A DNA stretch of 64,000 nucleotides, taken from assembly GCA_021107755.1 (NCBI GenBank), contig JAIOSF010000026.1, positions 1 through 64,000 on the forward strand, in the 5' to 3' direction. The stretch is from Arcobacteraceae bacterium (GTDB lineage Bacteria; Campylobacterota; Campylobacteria; Campylobacterales; Arcobacteraceae). Shown piece after piece: positions 20,414 through 30,283 of this stretch. Position 1 is the stretch's first letter; each line of letters starts with the position of its first letter. A model generated the notes under the pieces. The model saw only the letters and a program-made list of their open reading frames with translations, ran no database searches and was not told where the DNA came from. Made by a program: the position numbers and the translations under genes.

Positions 20414-21235
20414 ATGGAAAACATAAAAGAAAAGATAATAAGTGGTGAACTAGTTCCATTTTTAGGTATGGGTGTATTTGAGGGCGTAAAATCTACTGAT
20501 GGTGTACAGTTACCATTTGATAGTGATAGTATGGTACTAGCCCTTAACAATGGTCGAGCTATGAGTGCAAGACTTATGTATGAGTACACAAGAGCTGCTA
20601 TGAGTTTAGAGCAACGAAAAGGTAGAGAGTTTATCATTCAAATGACAAATCATATTTATAGTTCAAAAGAGTATGAACTTCCTTATGTGTACCAATTTTT
20701 AAAAGAGATTAAACCAAAATATATGATAGATACAAACCTTGATGATAGTGGTTGTAAAATCTATGAAGATGTAGAACACTTTATGGTAACTGGCGTTTCA
20801 AGAGTTATGGGTGGATATGATAGATTTATTGTATATAAATATGACTTGCCAACAAAAACATACAACAAAATAGAAAAAGATGAACTAAACGATAGTATCC
20901 CAATTCTTTTTAAACCTATGGGTTCAACTATTCCAGATATGGACTTTATAGTAAGTGATGCTGACTTTGTTGATTGGTTAACAGAAGCTATGGGTGGATA
21001 TGCGATACCTCCATTTTTAAAAGGGTACAAACAAGGGAAATCATACCTATTTTTAGGGATAGATTTTAGTCGTGATACCTATAGAATGGTTGCAAATGAG
21101 ATAACACTAGGACTTGATACAGGAATAGTTGTATCAAACAAAGAGGAACATAGTAAAAAAGAGAATAAGTTTATCTCTACACATAACTTAGAGTTAGTAC
21201 AAGAGGATACAAATAGTTTTTTAAAGGCTTTATAA
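20414..21235 (+). CDS. SIR2-like domain protein (nif-associated)
   Basis: GELVPFLGMGVFEGV Rossmann-like start; KYMIDTNLDDSG; YLFLGIDFSRDTYRM; GGAAG RBS before ATG 20414. Confidence 0.65.
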   Translation: MENIKEKIISGELVPFLGMGVFEGVKSTDGVQLPFDSDSMVLALNNGRAMSARLMYEYTRAAMSLEQRKGREFIIQMTNHIYSSKEYELPYVYQFLKEIKPKYMIDTNLDDSGCKIYEDVEHFMVTGVSRVMGGYDRFIVYKYDLPTKTYNKIEKDELNDSIPILFKPMGSTIPDMDFIVSDADFVDWLTEAMGGYAIPPFLKGYKQGKSYLFLGIDFSRDTYRMVANEITLGLDTGIVVSNKEEHSKKENKFISTHNLELVQEDTNSFLKAL

Positions 21236-21260
21236 AAACTTCTTAAATCTTTTCATATAA

Positions 21261-21290
21261 AAAGCAGGCAAATATTGCCTGCTTTTTTTT
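21261..21290 (+). terminator. Rho-independent terminator
   Basis: AAAGCAGGCAAATATTGCCTGCTTTTTTTT. Confidence 0.93.
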
Positions 21291-21342
21291 AATCTTTCTC
21301 ATCTATAATATTGTTGTGATATTGATATGGTAAAATATTGAT

Positions 21343-21392
21343 ATAACAAAATGCAATATTTTTTAATAAATCTAAAATTTGATGCTATGATA
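21343..21392. repeat. 50-bp direct repeat, copy 1 (upstream of RhuM)
   Basis: ATAACAAAATGCAATATTTTTTAATAAATCTAAAATTTGATGCTATGATA. Confidence 0.85.
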
Positions 21393-21425
21393 CATAATAT
21401 AAAACTCAAAAGAGGCAGAGCAATT

Positions 21426-22421
21426 ATGAATGAGATACTACTATACAAAACAGCAAATCAAGATATAAAACTTGAAGTTTTAATACAAGATGAAACAATA
21501 TGGTTAAATCAAAAACAAATATCAGAACTTTTTGATGTAAAAGTTCCTGCTATTTCTAAACACTTAAAAAATATATTTACTAGTGGTGAACTTAATGAAA
21601 AAGTGGTTGTTTCCAAAATGGAAATAACCACTCAACATGGTGCAATACTAGATAAAAAACAATCAAAATTAGTAAATATTTATAACCTTGATGCAATTAT
21701 ATCTATAGGATACAGAGTAAATAGCCAAAAAGCTACACAGTTTCGTATCTGGGCTACAAATGTTTTAAAAGAGTATATCATCAAAGGTTTTGCTATGGAT
21801 GATGAGAGACTGAAAAATCCATCTCAACCTTTTGGAAAAGATTATTTTGATGAACAACTGATGCGAATACGAGATATACGAACTAGTGAAAGAAGATTTT
21901 ATCAAAAAATCACAGATATATATTCTCAATGCAGTGCTGACTATGATCCCAACAGTGAAGAAACTAAAAACTTTTATGCAACAGTTCAAAACAAACTTCA
22001 CTATGCGATGGTTGGACATACGGCTTCTGAAATTATATATGATAGAGCCGATAGTCAAAAGGAGAATATGGGATTAACCTCATGGAAAAACGGATCAAAA
22101 GGAAAGATTAGAAAAACCGATGTAACTATTGCCAAAAATTATCTTAAAGTAGGTGAGTTAGATTTATATAATAGAATTGTAACTATGTATCTTGATTTTG
22201 CAGAACTTCAAGCAAAAAGTAAAAAGATAATGTATCAAAAAGATTGGATAGAAAGGTTAGATAAGTTTTTGATGTTAAATGACAGAGAGATACTTCAAAA
22301 TAATGGAAAGGTAACTATGAAATTAGCAAAAGAGTTAGCTTTAAATGAATTTGATAAATACAATAAAATACAAGACAAATTATATATAAGTGATTTTGAT
22401 AAGCTTTTAGAAGAAATTTAG
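21426..22421 (+). CDS. RhuM family protein
   Basis: EVLIQDETIWLNQKQISELFDVKVPAISKHLKNIF; YNLDAIISIGYRVNSQKATQFRIWATNVLKEYIIKGFAMDDERLK. Confidence 0.9.
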   Translation: MNEILLYKTANQDIKLEVLIQDETIWLNQKQISELFDVKVPAISKHLKNIFTSGELNEKVVVSKMEITTQHGAILDKKQSKLVNIYNLDAIISIGYRVNSQKATQFRIWATNVLKEYIIKGFAMDDERLKNPSQPFGKDYFDEQLMRIRDIRTSERRFYQKITDIYSQCSADYDPNSEETKNFYATVQNKLHYAMVGHTASEIIYDRADSQKENMGLTSWKNGSKGKIRKTDVTIAKNYLKVGELDLYNRIVTMYLDFAELQAKSKKIMYQKDWIERLDKFLMLNDREILQNNGKVTMKLAKELALNEFDKYNKIQDKLYISDFDKLLEEI

Positions 22422-22423
22422 GT

Positions 22424-24079
22424 ATGGAGTTAGTTTATTTATGGGTTGAGGATTATAAAAATATTAAGAATCAGGGATTTAATTTTTCTCCTAGGTTTGA
22501 GTGTAAATATGATGAAGATAGGAATGAACTTACTATTGATAAAAATGATGATTATGTAAGTATTTTTCCTGATAATATTAATGTTACTGCTATTGTTGGG
22601 GAGAATGGAAGTGGGAAGAGCACTATTCATGAAATAATAAATAATGCAATTTTTGAGATTTTTGATAAATTTGATAAAAAAACAGAAGAAATGTTTTATG
22701 ATAAATGTTTATATGAATATAAAAATATAATTTTATTTTTAAAAGAAGGTAAAAAAATATACTCTATAGTCGCAGGTAAAACAAAAAATAGTTATCATAT
22801 TAGAACATCATTGAAACATTTAGAATTAAAAACAAAGTCTCCTTTTATATATAATAAAAAAGAATTTGATACTAGAAAGTTAAAACTTTTATTTTTTAAT
22901 AATACTAATTTTTTAGATTTTACTGAAAATCATAATTCTTATATTCATCACTATTATATTGCTGGAAAACAAGGATATAGAACAGAATATGATAATTTAA
23001 TTTTACAGAGTAATACAACTATAGGAAAGAATTTGAGACTAAGTCTTTTAGTTAAAATATTATTTCTACTAAAAATAAAGAAAAAATATTTTAGTTTTTT
23101 AAAGTCAGATTTTTTATTTGATAGTATTTTTTTCAAATTAGATGAAAGACAGAAAAAGAATATCATTAAAAACTATGATGAAATAATAAAGGAAATAGAT
23201 TTTAGGTTTATAAATTTGAATAAAGAATATTATAAAAATAATAAAGAAAAAATCATATATTTAGTAGAACATAGCAAGGATATTATTAATTTTGATAATT
23301 TAGATGATGATATTTATTATTTTATAATGTTAGGATTTCAATATTTAAATGATGAAAAAGAATGTGATTTATTAACTGTTGAGATACTTTCAAGTAGTAA
23401 TAACCTTTCCTTAAATCATCTAAGCTCGGGTGAACAAACTATTATAAAGTCATTTGTGGAATTGTTTTATACATTAGAAATAGCTAAGATTAATGATGAA
23501 AATGTAATATTAATGATTGATGAAGTAGAATTAACACTACATCCTAATGTACAAAAAAAATTTATTTATGATTTGAATAAAGGCTTAGAACAATTAAGTT
23601 TTCATAACTCATTACAAATAATAATTAATTCTCACTCTCCCTTTATTCTTTCAGATTTACCAAAAGAAAATGTAATGTTTTTAAAACAAGGCAAACAAAA
23701 ATATCCATTTAAAGATAAACAAACATTTGGAGCAAATATTCATACTCTTTTATCTCATGGTTTTTTTATGAAAGATGGGCTTATGGGTGAGTTTGCGAAA
23801 GATAAAATTCAATCAATTATAAAATATCAAGAGGAACTCTTAGAAAAAAAATTAATGAACGAAGAAAACAAAATTCAAAGAGAAAAAGAAAAAGAAATTT
23901 ATGAAAAAGAGTATAAAACAAAATTTTGGCAAATTCAATCAATTATTGGAGATGATTATTTAAAACAAATAATAAAAAATCATTTGATAGAAATAGAGAA
24001 GATAGTTTTAGGAAATGATGAAGCAAAAAAAGAAGAAGTTAAGAGATTAAAAGCTCAAATAGAGTTATTGGAAAAATAA
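22424..24079 (+). CDS. AAA ATPase, Septu PtuA-like
   Basis: VTAIVGENGSGKSTI Walker A; LSSGEQ signature; ILMIDEVELTLHP; INSHSPFILSDLP; paired with HNH gene. Confidence 0.78.
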   Translation: MELVYLWVEDYKNIKNQGFNFSPRFECKYDEDRNELTIDKNDDYVSIFPDNINVTAIVGENGSGKSTIHEIINNAIFEIFDKFDKKTEEMFYDKCLYEYKNIILFLKEGKKIYSIVAGKTKNSYHIRTSLKHLELKTKSPFIYNKKEFDTRKLKLLFFNNTNFLDFTENHNSYIHHYYIAGKQGYRTEYDNLILQSNTTIGKNLRLSLLVKILFLLKIKKKYFSFLKSDFLFDSIFFKLDERQKKNIIKNYDEIIKEIDFRFINLNKEYYKNNKEKIIYLVEHSKDIINFDNLDDDIYYFIMLGFQYLNDEKECDLLTVEILSSSNNLSLNHLSSGEQTIIKSFVELFYTLEIAKINDENVILMIDEVELTLHPNVQKKFIYDLNKGLEQLSFHNSLQIIINSHSPFILSDLPKENVMFLKQGKQKYPFKDKQTFGANIHTLLSHGFFMKDGLMGEFAKDKIQSIIKYQEELLEKKLMNEENKIQREKEKEIYEKEYKTKFWQIQSIIGDDYLKQIIKNHLIEIEKIVLGNDEAKKEEVKRLKAQIELLEK

Positions 24080-24080
24080 A

Positions 24081-24986
24081 ATGTTAAAAATAAAATATTC
24101 ATTAAATTTAGAAAATAGCTACTATGAAATAATTGCAAAAAGTAAAGCCGATAAATTTAAAGGTTTAACTTTTGAAGAGTATTACAACAAGCATTATAAA
24201 AAAACTTTGATTTATGAATTAAAAGAGATTCTTTGCGGAGATTTTGACAAGATAGTAGAAATAAAAGATTTTCATAAAACTAAATATAAAAATGATAATA
24301 CAGTAAAGAAAATTTTTAATTATGATAAGGCAAAAACAACAAAATTTATTCCCTTGATTTCAAAGCTACAACCAAAAATATCAAAATTTTTTGAAGAAAA
24401 TGTGGAAGTTCATACTTGTTATTATTGTAATACTGATTTTATAAATAAATTCACAAAGGGTAAAGAAACAAAAAATGCCTTTACATTAGACCATGTTTTA
24501 GAAAAAGCAGATTATCCTTTTTTAGCATTGAGTTTATACAATTTAGTACCAAGTTGTTATGTATGTAATAGTAAAGTAAAAGATTCAAAGATACCATTTG
24601 ATAAGTTTTCTCCAACAAATAAAGATTTTGATTTTGATGAAAAAGTAAAGTTTAAATCATTTATTTCAAATCCAAATCTTCAAATAGAAAAAGAAGAAGA
24701 TTTTTATATAAAACTGATAGAACATTATGCAAATAAATATGATAAATATATAGAAAGTTTAAATTTAAACAATAGATATGATTACCATAAATATAAAGTT
24801 GTAGAGATGATCCAAAAAAGAAGAGAATATCCAGATAGTAGAATCAAAGAGTTGTCGGATTTGACTCAAAAAACACAAGAAGAGATAAAACAAGATTTAT
24901 TTGGAATATATTTGAATGAAGACCTACACAAACGCCCACTTAGTAAACTTATTAAAGATATAAGTGAAGAATTAGGTCTAACATAA
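24081..24986 (+). CDS. HNH endonuclease, Septu PtuB-like
   Basis: HTCYYCNTDF ... FTLDHVLEKADYPFLALSLYNLVPSCYVCNSKVKDSK. Confidence 0.8.
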   Translation: MLKIKYSLNLENSYYEIIAKSKADKFKGLTFEEYYNKHYKKTLIYELKEILCGDFDKIVEIKDFHKTKYKNDNTVKKIFNYDKAKTTKFIPLISKLQPKISKFFEENVEVHTCYYCNTDFINKFTKGKETKNAFTLDHVLEKADYPFLALSLYNLVPSCYVCNSKVKDSKIPFDKFSPTNKDFDFDEKVKFKSFISNPNLQIEKEEDFYIKLIEHYANKYDKYIESLNLNNRYDYHKYKVVEMIQKRREYPDSRIKELSDLTQKTQEEIKQDLFGIYLNEDLHKRPLSKLIKDISEELGLT

Positions 24987-25032
24987 CAAAATGCAATACT
25001 TTTAAATAAAACCATTTTTTCTTGCTATGATA
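24983..25032. repeat. 50-bp direct repeat, copy 2 (upstream of DUF1016 gene)
   Basis: ATAACAAAATGCAATACTTTTAAATAAAACCATTTTTTCTTGCTATGATA. Confidence 0.85.
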
Positions 25033-25057
25033 ATAAAAAATATCAAGGTGACATAAG

Positions 25058-26104
25058 ATGAATAGTATTATCAAATCAAGTGAATATAACACTTGGTTAA
25101 AAGAGTTGAAATCTAAACTAAAACAAGCTCAAATAAAAGCTTCTATAAAAGTAAATACAGTATTGCTAGAGTTTTACTGGGAACTTGGCAATGAGATAGT
25201 TGAAAAACAAAAAAACAGCACTTGGGGAAGTGGATTTTTACAACAACTAAGTGATGATTTGATGAGTGAGTTTCCTGATATGAAGGGATTTTCAGAAGCA
25301 AATTTACAGTATATCCGTCGTTGGGTATTATTTTATTCTAAAAGTGGAACAAGTTATTCTACAATTGTGGCACAACTTGTGCCACAATTAATAATAATAC
25401 CATGGGGACATAATAGAACCATAATCTCAAAATGTAAAGATACCCAAGAAGCACTTTTTTATGTAAACAAAACCATAGAAAATGGTTTGGAGTAGAAGTG
25501 TCTTAGTACATCAAATAGAGAGTGATCTATATACAAGAAGTGGAAAAGCTATATCAAACTTTGAAGTAACTTTGCCAAAAGAACAATCAGACTTAGCCTA
25601 TGAACTTATAAAAGACCCATATAACTTTGATTTTTTAACTCTAAGTGAAAATTTCAAAGAGAAAGAACTCGAATCAGGCTTATTGGAACATATCACAAGT
25701 TTTTTATTAGAACTTGGAAGTGGATTTGCTTTTGTTGGAAAACAAAAAATCTTAAAGTCGGTCAAAAAGATTTTTACATTGACTTGCTTTTCTATCATAT
25801 AAGAATGCACTGCTATGTTGTAGTTGAGTTAAAAACTGCTGATTTTGAACCAGAGTTTGCAGGGAAACTAAACTTTTATATTAAAGCCGTTGATGAACAG
25901 ATAAAAACAAAAGAGGATAAACCTACTATTGGTATATTATTATGTAAGAGTAAAGATAAGGTTGTAGTAGAATATAGTTTAAGTGATATACATAAACCAA
26001 TGGGAATATCACAATATCAATTAACTCATATAGTACCAGAAGAGTTAAAGGGAAGTTTGCCAGCTATTGAAGATATTGCAGCTGAGTTAAACAGAAAAGG
26101 ATAG
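25058..26104 (+). pseudogene. DUF1016/YhcG-like PDDEXK nuclease broken by two frameshifts
   Basis: ORFs 25058-25495, 25482-25802, 25784-26104 read as one protein: ...IENG/WSRSVLVHQIESDLYTR...FVGKQK/LKVGQKDFYIDLLFYH...CYVVVELKTADFEPEFAGKLNFYI. Confidence 0.85.
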
Positions 26105-26122
26105 TTGACTTATAAAACCTAG

Positions 26123-26138
26123 CGGAATGATATTTGCA
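26123..26138 (+). promoter_or_regulatory. Sigma54 -24/-12 promoter of clpX
   Basis: CGGAATGATATTTGCA, 37 nt from GC to ATG. Confidence 0.75.
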
Positions 26139-26172
26139 TTGAAATACCAAATACCTTCTAAAAGGCTTTATA

Positions 26173-27411
26173 ATGAAACAAGAAGAATTGATCTGTGACT
26201 TTTGTGGTAAAACAGTCAAAGAAGTAAATAAAATATTTAGTGCAGAAAATGCACATATCTGTAATGAATGTGTAGAAACCTGCTCAATGGTTATGCACAA
26301 AAGTGAACTCAAAAAAGCAAAAGAAGATTTTCAAAAAGGTCTTTCTGTTCCTACAAAAATCAAAGAACACCTTGACAACTATGTAATAGGTCAAAGTGAT
26401 GCGAAAAAAGTACTTTCAGTTGCTTTATACTCACACTACAAAAGAATCGATAAACCAATTTTCAAAAATGTAGAGATAGAAAAATCAAATATTATGCTTA
26501 TTGGTCCAACAGGAAGCGGTAAAACACTACTGGCAAAATCATTGGCTAAGATTATGGATGTACCATTTGCAGTTGCAGATGCTACAGCTTTAACAGAAGC
26601 TGGGTATGTGGGTGAAGATGTTGAGTCTATACTTTCACGACTTTTAGCATCAGCTGATTTTGATGTGGAGCGAGCTCAAAAAGGGATTATCTATATAGAT
26701 GAGATAGATAAAGTTGCAAACAAAAGTGAAAGTGCAACAAGTGGTAGAGATGTAAGTGGAGAGGGTGTTCAGCAAGGACTCTTGAAAATACTTGAAGGTG
26801 GAGAGGTGTATGTTCCTGTAAAAGGGAGTCGTAAAAGCTCAACTACTGAAACAGTTTTATTTGATACTACACATGTACTTTTTATCTGTGGTGGTGCTTT
26901 TGTTGGTCTTGTTGGTGATGATGAACAAAAGAAAAAACATAGAAAAAAAGTGATGGGATTTATGACTGAAAGCTTTGCAGATATAACTGATGAAGTTGAA
27001 TCAAAAGACCTTATCTCGTATGGATTAATACCTGAGTTTATAGGAAGAATTCCTGTAATTGCAACACTTAATGAACTTACAACAGAAGATTTAATACGAG
27101 TTTTACAAGAGCCAAAAAATGCTATTATTAAACAATACCAAGCACTATTTGAACTTGATGGTATGGATTTAGAGTTTAATGATGAAGCATTAGCAACAAT
27201 AGCAGAACTAGCACAGAAAAAAGGTGTAGGGGCAAGAGGACTTAGAGGTATTATAGAAAAAATCATGCTTCCACTTCAATATGAACTTCCAGCATCAAAT
27301 GATATTGAAAAATGTATTATTACAAAAGAGTTTATTGAGGGTGTTGCCGATGTAATTTTAGAATATGTAAAAGAGAGTAAACCTGCTAAAAAAGAGAAAG
27401 AAAATGGATGA
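26173..27411 (+). CDS. clpX: ClpX family unfoldase
   Basis: Zinc finger CDFCGK..CNEC; IMLIGPTGSGKTLLAKSLAKIMDVPF; GVGARGLRGIIEKIMLPLQYELP. Confidence 0.95.
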   Translation: MKQEELICDFCGKTVKEVNKIFSAENAHICNECVETCSMVMHKSELKKAKEDFQKGLSVPTKIKEHLDNYVIGQSDAKKVLSVALYSHYKRIDKPIFKNVEIEKSNIMLIGPTGSGKTLLAKSLAKIMDVPFAVADATALTEAGYVGEDVESILSRLLASADFDVERAQKGIIYIDEIDKVANKSESATSGRDVSGEGVQQGLLKILEGGEVYVPVKGSRKSSTTETVLFDTTHVLFICGGAFVGLVGDDEQKKKHRKKVMGFMTESFADITDEVESKDLISYGLIPEFIGRIPVIATLNELTTEDLIRVLQEPKNAIIKQYQALFELDGMDLEFNDEALATIAELAQKKGVGARGLRGIIEKIMLPLQYELPASNDIEKCIITKEFIEGVADVILEYVKESKPAKKEKENG

Positions 27412-27754
27412 TCTCTCCACTGTATATGAGTGGGCAAGAACAGAAAAATTTAACGAGGTAGATTTACATTACTGTACACTTTTAGCTTTGAAAATTCTTG
27501 ATGATTCATGTAAAATGGACTATGATAATTATAATTTATTTATCTCTGTATATGATGGTATTGTAGATAAAAACCCAACCCCATTTGATAAAAAGGTGCA
27601 TCAAATCATAGCTATGTCTAGAACTGATAATCCTATTAAACCCAAAAAAGAGTATGAAGAGGTTATCCATAACTTACGGGTAGCAATGATGAAAAATATG
27701 GATAAACCATCTATGAAAGCTTTTAAACAACTTGTTTGGGACAATCAAAACTAA
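27404..27754 (+). CDS. Uncharacterised 116-aa protein overlapping clpX
   Basis: 8-nt overlap with clpX stop; no recognised motif. Confidence 0.75.
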   Translation: MDDLSTVYEWARTEKFNEVDLHYCTLLALKILDDSCKMDYDNYNLFISVYDGIVDKNPTPFDKKVHQIIAMSRTDNPIKPKKEYEEVIHNLRVAMMKNMDKPSMKAFKQLVWDNQN

Positions 27755-27782
27755 CTCTCTTTATAAACGATAATAACACTTA

Positions 27783-27796
27783 TTGACATAAGTCAA
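27783..27796. promoter_or_regulatory. Crp/Fnr-type box upstream of moaA
   Basis: TTGACATAAGTCAA, partial palindrome with TTGAC/GTCAA arms. Confidence 0.8.
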
Positions 27797-27845
27797 AGAA
27801 ATACTTTTTTATTTACTCTACAATTTTAATACTAGGAGTATTATT

Positions 27846-28826
27846 ATGTTAGTAGATAGTTATAATAGAGAAGTAGATTATTTAAGAGTTTCTGTAACAC
27901 AAAGATGCAATTTTCGATGTCAGTATTGTATGCCAGAGAAACCATTTGAGTGGACTCCCAAAGAACAGCTTCTCTCATATGAAGAGATGTTTAAATTTAT
28001 TAAAGTATCTATTGACAATGGGGTTAAAAAGATACGGATAACTGGTGGAGAACCACTTGTTAGAGATGATTTAGATAAGTTTATTAAAATGATTTATGAT
28101 TATAAAAGTGATATTGATTTAGCACTTACTACGAATGGATTTTTATTAAAAGCACAGGTTAAAAAATTAAAAAATGCAGGTCTTAAACGGATTAATATAT
28201 CTCTAGATTCACTTGAAAAAGAAACCTTCTGGTATCTTACAAAAAAAGATGCTTTAGAGACAGTTTTAAGTGGAATTGAAGCAGCACTTAGTGAGGGATT
28301 ATTTGTAAAAATCAATACAGTTATGATGAAAGATATTAATGAACACGAAATAATTTCATTGTATGAGTATGCAAAACAAAGAGGTATTCAAATACGATTT
28401 ATAGAATATATGGAAAATGAAAATGCTACATCATATTTAAAAACTTTACCAAGTAAATATGTTTTAGAAGAAATATCAAAAAAACATCTCATAGACGAGA
28501 TAGAAAAAAAAGAAAGTTCTGCTGCAAAACTATACAAAGATGAGAGTGGTTTTGTGTTTGGTATCATTGAACCTTATGATGATAGTTTTTGTAAAAGTTG
28601 TAATAGAATACGCCTTAGTGCTGAGGGAGATTTAATCCCTTGTTTGTATTTTGAAGATTCGTTAAATATAAAAAGTGCTATAAAATCTGATGAAAGATTA
28701 GAAGAAGTTTTAAAAACAGTTGTAAAAAATAAACCAGAAAAAAATAAGTGGTCATACAATACAAATAATAATATAGATACAACTTCTGAAGTCTCCAGTA
28801 GAGCTTTTTATTTTACGGGAGGGTGA
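27846..28826 (+). CDS. moaA: GTP 3',8-cyclase MoaA
   Basis: [29 protein letters not shown]-terminal [21 protein letters not shown]. Confidence 0.95.
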   Translation: MLVDSYNREVDYLRVSVTQRCNFRCQYCMPEKPFEWTPKEQLLSYEEMFKFIKVSIDNGVKKIRITGGEPLVRDDLDKFIKMIYDYKSDIDLALTTNGFLLKAQVKKLKNAGLKRINISLDSLEKETFWYLTKKDALETVLSGIEAALSEGLFVKINTVMMKDINEHEIISLYEYAKQRGIQIRFIEYMENENATSYLKTLPSKYVLEEISKKHLIDEIEKKESSAAKLYKDESGFVFGIIEPYDDSFCKSCNRIRLSAEGDLIPCLYFEDSLNIKSAIKSDERLEEVLKTVVKNKPEKNKWSYNTNNNIDTTSEVSSRAFYFTGG

Positions 28827-28876
28827 TTCTATAAAAGTTTAATTGTTTAGAAATATGTAAATAAAGGATTTAATCA

Positions 28877-30283
28877 ATGGATATAAAATCATTATATAAA
28901 TTAAATGTGGTAGCTGTTGATGATGAGGAGATGATACTTAAACATTTGGATAATCATATCTCAAGGTATTGTAATAAGTTTGAAAAATTTACAAGTGCAA
29001 TTGAAGCATATGAATATATATCTACTTCTACAGTTGATATTGTTATAAGTGATATAAGAATGCCATTAATGAATGGAATAGAATTCTCAAAAAAAGTCAA
29101 AGATTATAAGAAAGATATAATTGTTATTTTGCTTTCGGCTTCTAATGATGCTGACTACTTAATGGAAGCTATTAATGTTGGAGTTGATAGGTTTTTGCCA
29201 AAACCCTATAGCATAAAAGAACTCATAGAGATTTTAGAAAATTATGCAACTCAAATTGAGAGTATAAAAGAAGTTAAATTATACAATGAGTTTATAGTCA
29301 ATAAACTCAAGATAAAAGAAAATAATTTCAAGGATATATTATATTATCTTGAACAATACAATGATGCAATTAATCAAACAAATCTAGTTAGAAAATTTGA
29401 TTCAAATGGAAAAATAATAACTACAAATAATAAGTTTACAAAAACTTTAGGAATGTATTCTTTAGCAAACCAATTAAAAGAGATAAATTCTTTTGATGTT
29501 ATAAAAAATACAACATCTTCAAGTGATAATTTTTTTAACAATTTAATTATTTATGAAAATCAAAACCAAAAAAGCTATATTGAATCTACATATATACCTA
29601 TATATAAGTATGATCAAACACTATTAGAAGTATTAGAAATAAGTTATGATGTTTCTGAAGTCTATAAACTCAATGAAGAGATACAAAAAACACAAGAAAC
29701 GGTTATATATATGTTAGGAACATTGATAGAGAGTCGTTCAAAAGAGACCTCAAATCATCTAAAAAGAGTAGCTTTATATGGGGAAATAATAGGGAAAGCT
29801 TATGGGCTTGATGACAAACAAATGGAGCTTATGAAAATCTCTTCACCTTTACATGATATAGGTAAAATTGGTATTCCTGATCATATTTTAAATAAACCAT
29901 CATCACTAAGTGATGAAGAATATAGAGTTGTAAAAGAGCATTCTAAAATAGGCTATGAGATACTTAAAAACTCAAATAGAGATATTTTACAAATAGCAGC
30001 AGTTATTGCTTATTCACATCATGAGAATTGGGATGGAACAGGTTATCCTCAAAATTTAAAAGGGGAAGAGATAGATATATACAGTAGAATAATAGCTGTT
30101 GCCGATGTATTTGATGCTTTAACTCATGATAGATGTTATAAAAAAGCTTGGTCTATAGAAGAAGCTATTGATTTTATTAAAAAGGAAAAAGGAAAAAAGT
30201 TTGAACCTAAAATAGTTGATATGTTTTTAGAATCAATAGAAGATATTTTAAAAATTTATCGAAAGTATACTGAAAATGACTAG
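28877..30283 (+). CDS. Response regulator with HD-GYP domain
   Basis: REC VVISDIRMPLMNGIEF; LKRVALYGEIIG...PLHDIGKIGIPDHIL; AYSHHENWDGTGYP. Confidence 0.92.
   Translation: MDIKSLYKLNVVAVDDEEMILKHLDNHISRYCNKFEKFTSAIEAYEYISTSTVDIVISDIRMPLMNGIEFSKKVKDYKKDIIVILLSASNDADYLMEAINVGVDRFLPKPYSIKELIEILENYATQIESIKEVKLYNEFIVNKLKIKENNFKDILYYLEQYNDAINQTNLVRKFDSNGKIITTNNKFTKTLGMYSLANQLKEINSFDVIKNTTSSSDNFFNNLIIYENQNQKSYIESTYIPIYKYDQTLLEVLEISYDVSEVYKLNEEIQKTQETVIYMLGTLIESRSKETSNHLKRVALYGEIIGKAYGLDDKQMELMKISSPLHDIGKIGIPDHILNKPSSLSDEEYRVVKEHSKIGYEILKNSNRDILQIAAVIAYSHHENWDGTGYPQNLKGEEIDIYSRIIAVADVFDALTHDRCYKKAWSIEEAIDFIKKEKGKKFEPKIVDMFLESIEDILKIYRKYTEND

Noticed and set aside
22424-24986. ATPase-HNH pair considered as retron effector genes
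   Set aside because: No reverse transcriptase ORF or obvious msr/msd RNA nearby; Septu-like is the simpler call.
26769-27266. 165-aa minus-strand ORF
   Set aside because: Antisense inside clpX with Ser/Pro-rich low-information translation; shadow ORF.
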